Shown: one piece after another, positions 23,914-32,039 of the stretch | Numbering within the stretch: position 1 is the first letter of the stretch | Layout: every line of letters begins with the position of its first letter | Assembly (NCBI GenBank): GCA_039808885.1 | Contig: JBDHTX010000008.1 | Location: 91,279-155,278 of the forward strand | Reading direction: 5' to 3' | DNA: 64,000 nucleotides | Source: Dongia_A sp039808885 | Lineage (GTDB): Bacteria; Pseudomonadota; Alphaproteobacteria; Dongiales; Dongiaceae | Position numbers and translations under genes: made by a program | The notes under the pieces: generated by a model | Seen by the model: the letters and a program-made list of their open reading frames with translations, nothing else | Told to the model about the DNA's origin: nothing | Database searches by the model: none

Positions 23914-24633
23914 CTAGCCGGCCACCTTGCAGGCGACCGGCGGTCCGCCGGCAACCGACCATTGCGCGTCGCTGCCCTGGCCGGCGAAGCTCTGCGGCGC
24001 AGTTTCGAAGCGGAAGCCCGTGGTCGTGGGCACCTTGCCCAAGGTCGTGGTGACGCCGCCATTCTCCGAGATGGAGGCCACGCCGCGCGGCCAGTCGAAG
24101 ATCACATGCAGCGCAGCACCTCCATCGCAGGTGTAGTCGAGCACCTGCACGGTCTCCGTGGTGTCGCGATGGAAGCGGAGTTCCTGCCCCGCCGCATCGG
24201 TCAGCACCAGGACGCCGTTGGGCTGCAGCGCCTCCGGCTGGATCTCGTAGCGGCTGGCGGCCGCCAGGGCGGCGAGGAACGCCTGCTCCTGGTCGACGAT
24301 CGGGGCATCGCAGGCCGACTTGCCGGCCTTCAGGGCGGAAACCCGCATCGCCATGCCGTCGAGGGTGTAGCGCGCCGTATAGGTGTTGCACCCGCCCTTG
24401 CCCACCATCCGGCCGTCGCCATAGAAGGCAACGGTCACGCGCGGCTCCTCCGTCGCGGCGCGGTCGCCGATCTGGCTGGCGATCCACAGCGACCCGATCA
24501 GCAGCGCGCTCTGGTCCGGCGCCTGCTCCTTCTCCGCCGGCAGCATCTGCTTCAGGCTCTGGCAGCCGGCAAGCAGCGCCACGATGGCCGGGACCAGGAG
24601 CAATCTGGCAGCGAGAACCGGACGCGAGGGCAT
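23914..24633 (-). CDS. Lipoprotein with META (HslJ-like) and MliC lysozyme-inhibitor domains
   Basis: This is a 239-residue lipoprotein with lipobox LLAGC and lipidated C24. Residues about 45-150 fit a META/HslJ domain (LLIGSLWIASQIG, GGCNTYTARYTLDG, SACDAP). Residues about 162-239 fit MliC: LDYTCDGGAALHVIF, the closing GQGSDAQWSV and a final Cys in PPVACKVAG. MliC domains inhibit c-type lysozyme, so it may guard the cell wall against host lysozyme from the outer membrane. GGAGATTTCC precedes the ATG. Confidence 0.82.
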   Translation of the reverse strand: MPSRPVLAARLLLVPAIVALLAGCQSLKQMLPAEKEQAPDQSALLIGSLWIASQIGDRAATEEPRVTVAFYGDGRMVGKGGCNTYTARYTLDGMAMRVSALKAGKSACDAPIVDQEQAFLAALAAASRYEIQPEALQPNGVLVLTDAAGQELRFHRDTTETVQVLDYTCDGGAALHVIFDWPRGVASISENGGVTTTLGKVPTTTGFRFETAPQSFAGQGSDAQWSVAGGPPVACKVAG

Positions 24634-24761
24634 GGAAATCTCCAGGATTGACCGCGAAAGGCTTGAGCTAGCAGGAATCGCGGGCGCGCCGATAGGGGAA
24701 CGAATGCGGAAATGTGAAGCCGGTCACGCTGCACCGCCCGCGTTCCAGCCGCGTGGCGCGA

Positions 24762-26327
24762 TCAGCCTTCCGCCAGCGGCTGCACCAGGGCCGCCAGGCG
24801 ATGCTTGAGAATCTTGCCGGTGGGGGTCGCCGGCAGCGCCTCGCACAGCACATACCGGGTCGGCCGCTTGTACGGCGCCAGGCGCTGGGCGCAATGGGCA
24901 GCGAGCGCGGCCAGCGACGGGCGATCGGCGGGCAAGACCTGCAGATAGGCCACCACTTCTTCGTTGCCGTCGGCGCCGGGGGCGCCGATCACCGCCGCCT
25001 GCACCACCTTGGCATGCGCGCTGAGCACGCCCTCCACTTCAGGCGGATAGACGTTGAAGCCGGAGCGGATGATCAGCTCCTTGGAGCGGCCGACGATGTG
25101 CAGGCTGTCGTCTTCGTCGAAGCGGCCGACATCGCCGGTGACCAGCCAGCCATCGGCGTTGAGCGCCGCCCTGGTCAGTTCCGGCGCGCGGTAATAGCCC
25201 TTCATGATGCCGGGGCCGCGGCACCAGACGTCACCGGATTCGCCGCGCGGCAGGGGCTTGCCGTCCGGGCCGACGACGATCAGCTCGACGAAAGGCAGCG
25301 CCTGGCCCACCGAGGTGTCCTGGCGCGGACAATCGACCCGGGTCATCGCCACCGAGGGCGAGGCCTCGGTCATGCCATAGCCGTTGTGCAAGGGCTGGCC
25401 GAACAGGGCTTCGCAATTGCGCTTGAGCGCCGGGTCGAGCGGCGCGCCGCCGGCCGAGGTGAAGCGCAGCTTGTGGCCCTCGATCGCAGCCCCGGTCTCG
25501 CGGATATGCACCAGCAGCTTGGCGTACATGGCGGGCACGCCCTGCAGCGAGGTGATGCCGGCGCGGATGTCGGCCAGCGCCTGCTCGGCGTGGAACCGGG
25601 CGCGCGGCAGGAAGCACGACCCGGCATAGAGCCCGCCCAGGAACACCGAGGCGAGGCCGAAGACATGCGACAGTGGCAGGACGCCATAGATCAGGTCGTC
25701 AGGACCGAAGCCGCGCATGCCGCCGGAGATCGCGCCGATGAACAGCAGGTTGCGATGGGTCAGCATCACGCCCTTGGGATCGCCGGTCGTACCCGAGGTA
25801 TAGACCAGCACGGCGACCTGCTCCGCGCCGGCGGCAAAGACCGGCTCCGGCCGTGTCGCCGCGTTGAGCGCGGAGATGCCAAGCCGCCCGAGCAGCGGAT
25901 GCGCGAGGGTCGTGGCGCCCGACCGCGCGGCATGCGCCGCCGCATCGGGCGATGCATCGAGGGTGAAGATGAGCCGCCGCGCGCCGGAATGGGTAGCCGC
26001 CAGCTCGATCTCCGCCACGGACTGCCGGGCGTTGGCGATGATCGACCAGGCATCGAGGGCCGCCGCGGCGAGCAGCAGGGCGATGACGGCGCGGCCATTC
26101 TCGTTCACCAGCATGACCCGGTCGCCGGGCCGGATGCCCTGGTCCCGCAGCAGCGTCATGGCCGCGCGCACCGCCGCGGCGAGGTCGGCGAAGGACCAGC
26201 GGATGTCGCCGTCGATCAGGGCGGGCGCGTCCGGCGCGCGCTTCTCCCAGCGCCAGACCAGGTCGCTCAGCCGTTCGGGCAGGTCCCGCATGCGGTCGAG
26301 CACATGCTGGGCGACCGGCGGGATCAC
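24762..26327 (-). CDS. Acyl-CoA synthetase (AMP-forming)
   Basis: This 521-residue member of the ANL superfamily has the P-loop VLVYTSGTTGDPKGVMLTH, the A5 motif NGYGMTEASP, GWLVTGDVGRFDEDDSL and the catalytic Lys in PTGKILKHRL. The start is GTG 26327, which overlaps the stop of the acyl-CoA dehydrogenase (GTGA); ATG 26291 is a possible alternative. It is the last gene of the minus-strand operon IclR - dehydrogenase - ligase. It should activate a carboxylic acid for the beta-oxidation enzymes on both sides of the IclR gene; which acid is unknown. Confidence 0.88.
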   Translation of the reverse strand: MIPPVAQHVLDRMRDLPERLSDLVWRWEKRAPDAPALIDGDIRWSFADLAAAVRAAMTLLRDQGIRPGDRVMLVNENGRAVIALLLAAAALDAWSIIANARQSVAEIELAATHSGARRLIFTLDASPDAAAHAARSGATTLAHPLLGRLGISALNAATRPEPVFAAGAEQVAVLVYTSGTTGDPKGVMLTHRNLLFIGAISGGMRGFGPDDLIYGVLPLSHVFGLASVFLGGLYAGSCFLPRARFHAEQALADIRAGITSLQGVPAMYAKLLVHIRETGAAIEGHKLRFTSAGGAPLDPALKRNCEALFGQPLHNGYGMTEASPSVAMTRVDCPRQDTSVGQALPFVELIVVGPDGKPLPRGESGDVWCRGPGIMKGYYRAPELTRAALNADGWLVTGDVGRFDEDDSLHIVGRSKELIIRSGFNVYPPEVEGVLSAHAKVVQAAVIGAPGADGNEEVVAYLQVLPADRPSLAALAAHCAQRLAPYKRPTRYVLCEALPATPTGKILKHRLAALVQPLAEG

Positions 26328-27469
26328 GAGGCGTCGCGGATCATGTTGCGGGCGATGACCAGCTGCTGGATCTGGCTGGTGCCCTCGTAGATGCGGAACA
26401 GCCGCACGTCGCGATAGAAGCGCTCGATGCCGTAATCGGCGATGTAGCCGGCGCCGCCATGCACCTGCACCGCCCGGTCGGCCACGCGGCCGACCATCTC
26501 GGAGGCGAACAGCTTGCAGCAGGAGGCCTCGGTGGCGATGGGCTCGCCGGCATCCTTGCGCCGCGCCGCGTCGAGCACCATGCAGCGCGCGGCATAGGCC
26601 TCGGTGCGGCTGTCGGCCAGCATCGCCTGGACCAGCTGGAACTCGGCGATGGCCTTGCCGAACTGCTTGCGCTCCATGGCGTAGCGCAGCGAATCGGCGA
26701 TCAGGCGCTCGGCCGTGCCGACGCAGACCGCGGCGATGTGCAGCCGGCCGCGATCCAGCACCTTCATCGCCGTCTTGAAGCCCTGCCCCTCCACGCCGCC
26801 GATCAGGTTCGCGGCCGGCACGCGGCAATCCTGCAGCACCACGTCGGCGATATGGGCGCCCTGCTGGCCCATCTTGCGCTCCGGCTTGCCGACGGAGAGG
26901 CCGGGCGCGTTGCGCGCGACGATGAAGGCGCTGATGCCGCCGGCCCCCTCGCCGCCGGTGCGCGCCATCAGGGTGAAGATGTCGGCCACCGGCGCATTGG
27001 TGATGAAGCGCTTGGTGCCGTTCAGCACGTAGAAGTCGCCCTCGCGCCGCGCGCTGGCCTTCAGCGAGGCGGCGTCGGAGCCCGCCTCCGCCTCGGTGAG
27101 CGCGAAGGAGGCGATGATCTCCCCCGTCGCCAGGCGCGGCAGCCAGGCCTGCTTCTGCGCCGGCGTGCCGTCCATGATGATGCCCTGGGACCCGATGCCG
27201 TTGTTGGTGCCGAAGACCGAGCGGAAGGCGGGCGAGGTGCGGCCGATCTCGAAGGCCGCCAGCACCTCCTCCTCCATGGTGAGGCCGAGGCCGCCGAACT
27301 CCTCCGGGATGGCAAGGCCGAACAGGCCGAGCGCGCGCATCTCGGCGATCAGCTCCGCCGGCACCCGGTCCTCCTCGGCGGCGCGCGCCTCGTTCGGCAC
27401 CAGCCGTTCGGCGACGAAGCGGCGCAAAGTGTCCAGCAATTGCGTGAGCACGGCCTGGTCCCGGATCAT
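26324..27469 (-). CDS. Acyl-CoA dehydrogenase
   Basis: This 381-residue flavoprotein has the typical ALTEAEAGSDAASLKASA segment and the C-terminal signature RMYxx-like stretch around QVHGGAGYIADYGIERFYRDV. The last residues RLFRIYEGTSQIQQLVIAR are those of the family. It introduces the trans-2 double bond in the first step of beta-oxidation. The ATG at 27469 overlaps the stop of the IclR gene (ATGA), and its own stop overlaps the ligase start, so the three genes form one translationally coupled operon. Confidence 0.92.
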   Translation of the reverse strand: MIRDQAVLTQLLDTLRRFVAERLVPNEARAAEEDRVPAELIAEMRALGLFGLAIPEEFGGLGLTMEEEVLAAFEIGRTSPAFRSVFGTNNGIGSQGIIMDGTPAQKQAWLPRLATGEIIASFALTEAEAGSDAASLKASARREGDFYVLNGTKRFITNAPVADIFTLMARTGGEGAGGISAFIVARNAPGLSVGKPERKMGQQGAHIADVVLQDCRVPAANLIGGVEGQGFKTAMKVLDRGRLHIAAVCVGTAERLIADSLRYAMERKQFGKAIAEFQLVQAMLADSRTEAYAARCMVLDAARRKDAGEPIATEASCCKLFASEMVGRVADRAVQVHGGAGYIADYGIERFYRDVRLFRIYEGTSQIQQLVIARNMIRDAS

Positions 27470-28308
27470 GCGCGTCTGGCCTCGCGTTGCGGCAGGGAGA
27501 TGAGCTCGATCTGCCGCTTGGCCTCGAGCAGGCGCGGCCCGATCTCCCGCTTCAGGCGATCGGGCGACAGCAGCGACGCGGCGCCGCCGCAATTCAGCGA
27601 CATCAGCCCGTCGGCACCCGGCAGGATCAGCGGCACGGCGACGGCGTTGATCTCCGGCGTCCATTCGGCGATGGAGAGGGCGAAGCCGTGGCGGTCGAAC
27701 TCGGCGAGCGCGCGGCTCAAGCCCGGTTCCAGCGCCTTCCAGCGCGCGCCGTGATGCCGCGCCAGCGCCTTCAGCTTTTCGGCGCGATCCTTCGGCGCGA
27801 GCCCGCCCAGCCAGGCGCGGCCCATCGCGGTGCTGGCAACAGGGATGCGCGAGCCGACGTCGAGGCCGAGGGTGAAGGGCGCATCCCGGCCGCGGCAATT
27901 CTCGACATAGATCATCTCGAAGCCGTGGCAGGCGCCGAGCGCGCAGGAGGAACGGGCGAAATCGGCGATCGCCTGCATGTGCGGGCGGGCGATGGTGCGG
28001 AACTCCGTCCCCGCCACCGCGCCATAGCCCAGGGAGAGCACCGCGCTGCTCGGCCGGTAGCGTTCGGCGCGCGGATCATGGGTCAGGTAGCCGAGCGCGG
28101 TCAGGGTATGGGTCAGGCGGCTGATGGTCGGGCGCGGCAGGCCGGTGCGCTGGGCGATCTCGCTGTTGGCCAGCGCCTCGCCGGCGCCGAAGGCGCGCAG
28201 CACCTCGAGCCCGCGCGCCAAGGCGGTGACGAACTGGCGGTCCTTCGCCGCACCGCCGGCGCGCGCCTTCGCCCCCGCTCTGTCCGCCGCCTTGGCCCGC
28301 ATCGACAA
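27466..28308 (-). CDS. IclR-family transcriptional regulator
   Basis: This 280-residue protein has a winged helix-turn-helix in the N-terminal third (NSEIAQRTGLPRPTISRLTHTL) and an IclR effector domain (RVPVAST-like IPVASTAMGRAWLGG, later NCGG). The first 24 residues are a basic Ala-rich extension. It is divergent from the enoyl-CoA hydratase operon, and the gap holds the palindromic site TTTCGCATTGCGAAA, so it probably controls both operons in response to a pathway acid or CoA ester. PcaR-type regulators are relatives. Confidence 0.88.
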   Translation of the reverse strand: MSMRAKAADRAGAKARAGGAAKDRQFVTALARGLEVLRAFGAGEALANSEIAQRTGLPRPTISRLTHTLTALGYLTHDPRAERYRPSSAVLSLGYGAVAGTEFRTIARPHMQAIADFARSSCALGACHGFEMIYVENCRGRDAPFTLGLDVGSRIPVASTAMGRAWLGGLAPKDRAEKLKALARHHGARWKALEPGLSRALAEFDRHGFALSIAEWTPEINAVAVPLILPGADGLMSLNCGGAASLLSPDRLKREIGPRLLEAKRQIELISLPQREARRA

Positions 28309-28373
28309 TGCCGCCCCGCCGCATATTTGGATTGCGTCCGGACGGTCTCACGACTAGCCTTCAGCGTCAATAT

Positions 28374-28400
28374 TGCGAAACACCGTTTCGCATTGCGAAA
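28374..28400. promoter_or_regulatory. Probable IclR operator (three half-sites)
   Basis: TGCGAAA (28374-28380), then TTTCGCA (28386-28392), then TGCGAAA (28394-28400). The last two form the perfect palindrome TTTCGCA-T-TGCGAAA; the first two form an inverted pair with 5-bp spacing. The site lies 13 bases before the GTG start of the hydratase gene and about 65 bases before the IclR gene. The position and symmetry suit an IclR dimer or tetramer. Confidence 0.65.
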
Positions 28401-28412
28401 TTGGGGGCGGCC

Positions 28413-29183
28413 GTGAGCGAAGTCCTGCATGAGCGCTTGGAAGGCGGCATCCTGCTGCTGCGCATCAACCGGCCGGAGGCGAAGAACGCCCTGAACCAGG
28501 AGGTGCGCCGGCTGCTGGCCGAGCATTGCAGCGCCGCCGCCACCGATGACGGCGTGAAGGCCATCGTGCTGACCGGCAATGCCGAGGCCTTCGCCGCCGG
28601 CGCCGACATCAAGGCGATGGCCGAGGCGACGCCGATCGAGCTCATGCTCCGCCGCAATCACGAGCAATGGCAGGCGATCGCCCGCTGCCCCAAGCCGATC
28701 GTCGCCGCAGTGCAGGGCTATGCCCTGGGCGGCGGCTGCGAACTCGCCATGCATGCCGACATCATCGTCGCCGGCGAGAGCGCGACCTTCGGCCAGCCGG
28801 AGGTGCGGGTCGGCATCATGCCCGGCGCCGGCGGCACGCAGCGCCTGACCCGCGCCGTCGGCAAGTTCAAGGCCATGCTCTATTGCCTGACCGGCCAGAC
28901 CTTCAGCGGCCGCGAGGCCTTCGAGATGGGCCTCGCCAGCAAGGTGGTGCCCGATGCCGAGGTGCTGGACGCGGCGCTGGAGATCGCCCGCACCATCTGC
29001 AAGATGCCGCCCTTGGCGATCCGCCAGATCAAGGAGGTGATGCTGGCCGGCGCCGACGCGCCGCTGGAGACCGCCTTGATGCTGGAGCGCAAGGCATTCC
29101 AGATGCTGTTCGACAGCGCCGACCAGAAGGAGGGCATGCGCGCCTTCCTGGAGAAGCGCAAGCCGAGCTACAAGGGCGCCTGA
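28413..29183 (+). CDS. Enoyl-CoA hydratase
   Basis: This 256-residue crotonase-family protein has RINRPEAKNALNQE, the oxyanion-hole segment AFAAGADIKAM, and ALGGGCELAMHADIIVA followed by GQPEVRVGIMPGAGGTQRL, which holds the active Glu. The start is GTG 28413, preceded by GGGGGCGG; upstream in-frame sequence is the IclR operator. It hydrates trans-2-enoyl-CoA. First gene of a three-gene operon with dehydrogenase and thiolase. Confidence 0.9.
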   Translation: MSEVLHERLEGGILLLRINRPEAKNALNQEVRRLLAEHCSAAATDDGVKAIVLTGNAEAFAAGADIKAMAEATPIELMLRRNHEQWQAIARCPKPIVAAVQGYALGGGCELAMHADIIVAGESATFGQPEVRVGIMPGAGGTQRLTRAVGKFKAMLYCLTGQTFSGREAFEMGLASKVVPDAEVLDAALEIARTICKMPPLAIRQIKEVMLAGADAPLETALMLERKAFQMLFDSADQKEGMRAFLEKRKPSYKGA

Positions 29184-29184
29184 C

Positions 29185-30693
29185 ATGAGCCTCGACGTGC
29201 AGCGCCCCGACCTCACCCTCGCCGTCATCGGCTGCGGCGTGATGGGCCAGGGCATCGCCCAGATCGCCGCCCAGGCCGGCTGCCGCGTGCTGATGCTGGA
29301 TGCGCGGCCGGGCGCCGCGGAGGGCGCGAAGACAGCCATCGCCGGCATGCTGGCGAAGCTCGTCGAGCGCGGCAAGCTCGCGCAAGCGGACGCCGACAGG
29401 GCCGTCGCGCTGCTCAATCCCGTGGCGGCCATCGCCGATCTCGCCCCGGCGCAGATCGTGATCGAGGCCATCGTCGAGGCGATCGAGGCCAAGCGGCAAT
29501 TGCTGCGCGAGCTGGAAGCCGTCGTGGCCGAGGATTGCCTGATCGCCACCAATACCTCGTCGCTCTCCGTCACCGCCATCGCCGCCGCGGCGAAACATCC
29601 GGGCCGCGTCGCCGGATTCCACTTCTTCAACCCCGTGCCGCTGATGAAGGTGGTCGAGGTGATCGACGGCGCGCTGACCGCATCCTGGGTGGCACCGGCG
29701 TTGACGGCGCTCGCCCGGCGCATGGGCCATCGCCCGGTCAAGGCCAAGGACACGCCGGGCTTCCTGGTCAACCATGCCGGGCGCGGCTACGGCACCGAGG
29801 CCCTGCGGACCTTAAGCGAAGGCGTCGCCGACACCGCGACCATCGACGCGATCCTGAAGGGCGCCTGCGGATTCCGCATGGGGCCCTTCGAGCTGCTCGA
29901 CCTGACCGGGCTCGACGTCAGCCATCCGGTGATGGAATCGATCTATCACCAGTTCTACGAGGAGCCGCGCTTCCGCCCCTCACCGCTCACCGCGCAGCGC
30001 CTGGCGGCGGGGCTGCTCGGCCGCAAGACGAAGCGCGGCTTCTACGACTACGGTGGCAAGGCCGAAACAGCGGCACCGGCGCCGCCGCGCGGCGCCCTGC
30101 CGCGCTCGGTCTGGATCACCGAAGGCCCCAATGCCGACGAGATCGCCCGGATCGCCCTGGCCACGGGCATCGCGGTCGGCACGCCGCACGACGCGGAGCT
30201 GATCGTCGTGCCGCTGCTGGGCGAGGATGCCAGCGGCGCGGTGCACCGCCTGGGCCTCGACGCAACGCGCAGCGTCGGCATCGACGCGCTGTTCGGCCTG
30301 GCGACCCACCGCACGCTGGTGGCGAATCCGGCGACGGCGCAGGCGGCGAAGGAAAGCGCCCTTGCCTTGTTCACCGCCGACGGCGTGGCGGCGAGCCTCG
30401 TCGCGGATTCGCCCGGCGCGGTGGCGCAGCGCGTGCTGGCCACCGTCGTCAACATCGCCTGCGACATCGCCCAGCAGCGCATCGCCACGCCCGAGGATAT
30501 CGACGCGGCGGTGACGCTGGGCCTCGGCTATCCCAAGGGACCGCTGGCCTGGGGTGATGCCATCGGCGCCGGCAACGTCCTCACCATCCTGGAACGCCTG
30601 CTCGCGATCACCGGCGATCCACGCTATCGCCCCAGCCTGTGGCTGCGCCGCCGGGCGCTGCTCGGCCTCTCCCTCACCCATCCGGAAGCCTGA
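29185..30693 (+). CDS. 3-hydroxyacyl-CoA dehydrogenase (PaaH-like, long form)
   Basis: This 502-residue enzyme has the NAD fold VIGCGVMGQGIAQIAAQAG, the catalytic region NTSSLSVTAIA...HFFNPVPLMKVVEV and a duplicated C-terminal domain (GPFELLDLTGLDVSH, later GYPKGPLAWGDAIG). The long form with two helical domains matches PaaH-type 3-hydroxyadipyl-CoA dehydrogenases. It oxidises the 3-hydroxyacyl-CoA made by the upstream hydratase. The ATG is 1 base after the preceding stop. Confidence 0.9.
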   Translation: MSLDVQRPDLTLAVIGCGVMGQGIAQIAAQAGCRVLMLDARPGAAEGAKTAIAGMLAKLVERGKLAQADADRAVALLNPVAAIADLAPAQIVIEAIVEAIEAKRQLLRELEAVVAEDCLIATNTSSLSVTAIAAAAKHPGRVAGFHFFNPVPLMKVVEVIDGALTASWVAPALTALARRMGHRPVKAKDTPGFLVNHAGRGYGTEALRTLSEGVADTATIDAILKGACGFRMGPFELLDLTGLDVSHPVMESIYHQFYEEPRFRPSPLTAQRLAAGLLGRKTKRGFYDYGGKAETAAPAPPRGALPRSVWITEGPNADEIARIALATGIAVGTPHDAELIVVPLLGEDASGAVHRLGLDATRSVGIDALFGLATHRTLVANPATAQAAKESALALFTADGVAASLVADSPGAVAQRVLATVVNIACDIAQQRIATPEDIDAAVTLGLGYPKGPLAWGDAIGAGNVLTILERLLAITGDPRYRPSLWLRRRALLGLSLTHPEA

Positions 30694-30695
30694 AT

Positions 30696-31907
30696 ATGCT
30701 CGACGCCTATCTCTATGACGGCTTGCGCTCGCCCATCGGGCGGCATGGTGGGTCGCTGGCGACCGTCCGGGCCGACGATCTGGCCGCCACGCTCATCGCC
30801 AGGCTGACCGCGCGCGCCGGCTTTCCGAAAGACGCCTACGAGGACGTGATCCTCGGCAGCACCAACCAGGCGGGCGAGGATTCGCGCAATGTCGCGCGCT
30901 ATGCCGGCTTGCTCGCCGGATTGCCCATCGAGACCGGCGGGCAGACGGTGAACCGCCTCTGCGCCTCGGGCCTGGCGGCGGTGATCGAGGCGGCGCGCGC
31001 CGTCACCTGCGGCGAGGGCGAGCTGTTCGTCGCCGGCGGGGTGGAGAATATGAGCCGCGCGCCATTCGTGCTCGGCAAGGCGGAGAGCGCCTTCAGCCGC
31101 GAGGCGAAGATCTTCGATTCCACCATGGGCGCGCGCTTCCCCAACCCCAGGTTCACCACGCAGTTCGGCGACGACACCATGCCGCAGACCGCGGACAATA
31201 TCGCCCGCGATCTCGGCATCACGCGCGCCGCCAGCGACGCCTTCGCGCTGCGCTCGCAGCAGAACTATGCGGCGACGCTGGCGGCGGGCTTTTTCGCGGC
31301 GGAGATCGAGACCATTGAGCTGCCCGGCAAGCGCAAGGACGGCAGCGTCGCGGTGTTCGCCGCCGACGAGCATCCCCGGCCGCAGACCGATGCCGCCGGC
31401 CTCGCCAAGCTGAAGCCGCTGCAGGCCGATGGCGTGGTCACCGCCGGCAATGCCAGCGGCATCAATGACGGCGCTGCCATGCTCATCGTCGGCAGCCGCC
31501 AAGCGGGCGAGCGACACGGCATCCGCCCACGCGGCCGCATCCTGGCCGCGGCGGCGGCCGGCGTCGCGCCGCGAGTGATGGGCCTTGGTCCCGTGCCGGC
31601 CAGCGCCAAGGCGCTGCAGCGCGCCGGGCTGAAGCTCGCCGACATGGACGTGATCGAGATCAACGAGGCCTTCGCCACCCAGGTGCTGGGTTGCACGCAG
31701 CAGATGGGCCTTGCCGGCGACGACCAGCGCCTCAACCCCAATGGCGGCGCCATCGCCATCGGCCATCCGCTGGGGTGCTCCGGGGCCCGCCTCGCCTTGA
31801 CCGCCTTGCGCCAGTTGGAGCGGACCGGCGGACGCTATGCTTTGGTGACGCTCTGCATCGGCATTGGGCAAGGGCTGGCGGCCATCATCGAGCGGGTGGA
31901 GAAGTGA
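30696..31907 (+). CDS. Acetyl-CoA acetyltransferase / beta-ketoadipyl-CoA-type thiolase
   Basis: This 403-residue thiolase has nucleophile C89 in VNRLCASGL, NEAFATQVLG, and the second active Cys in GHPLGCSGARLALTAL with NPNGGAIAIGHP before it. The middle segment FDSTMGARFPNP resembles PcaF/PaaJ thiolases, which hints at a dicarboxylic or aromatic-derived beta-keto acyl-CoA. Start ATG 30696 lies 2 bases past the dehydrogenase stop. It completes the beta-oxidation spiral with the four other enzymes of the cluster. Confidence 0.9.
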   Translation: MLDAYLYDGLRSPIGRHGGSLATVRADDLAATLIARLTARAGFPKDAYEDVILGSTNQAGEDSRNVARYAGLLAGLPIETGGQTVNRLCASGLAAVIEAARAVTCGEGELFVAGGVENMSRAPFVLGKAESAFSREAKIFDSTMGARFPNPRFTTQFGDDTMPQTADNIARDLGITRAASDAFALRSQQNYAATLAAGFFAAEIETIELPGKRKDGSVAVFAADEHPRPQTDAAGLAKLKPLQADGVVTAGNASGINDGAAMLIVGSRQAGERHGIRPRGRILAAAAAGVAPRVMGLGPVPASAKALQRAGLKLADMDVIEINEAFATQVLGCTQQMGLAGDDQRLNPNGGAIAIGHPLGCSGARLALTALRQLERTGGRYALVTLCIGIGQGLAAIIERVEK

Positions 31908-31925
31908 CCCCTCCAACGCAGCCCC

Positions 31926-32026
31926 GTCACCCCAAGGCTTGGCCTTGGGGTCCACGAGTTTGCCTGCAACGGTGCGGTCATGCCCGTCGAAACTCGTGGA
32001 TGGCATGGCCAAGCCATGCCATGACG
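31926..32026. repeat. Composite palindromic repeat (REP-like)
   Basis: The left half starts GTCACCCCAAGGCTTGGCCT (with CACGAGTTT) and the right half is the inverted partner AAACTCGTGGATGGCATGGC ending in CATGACG. It belongs to the same family as 12027-12129 and 13011-13243. It fills the gap between the convergent thiolase and aldehyde dehydrogenase genes and may work as a two-way terminator. Confidence 0.75.
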
Positions 32027-32039
32027 AACGCGCGTTGAC

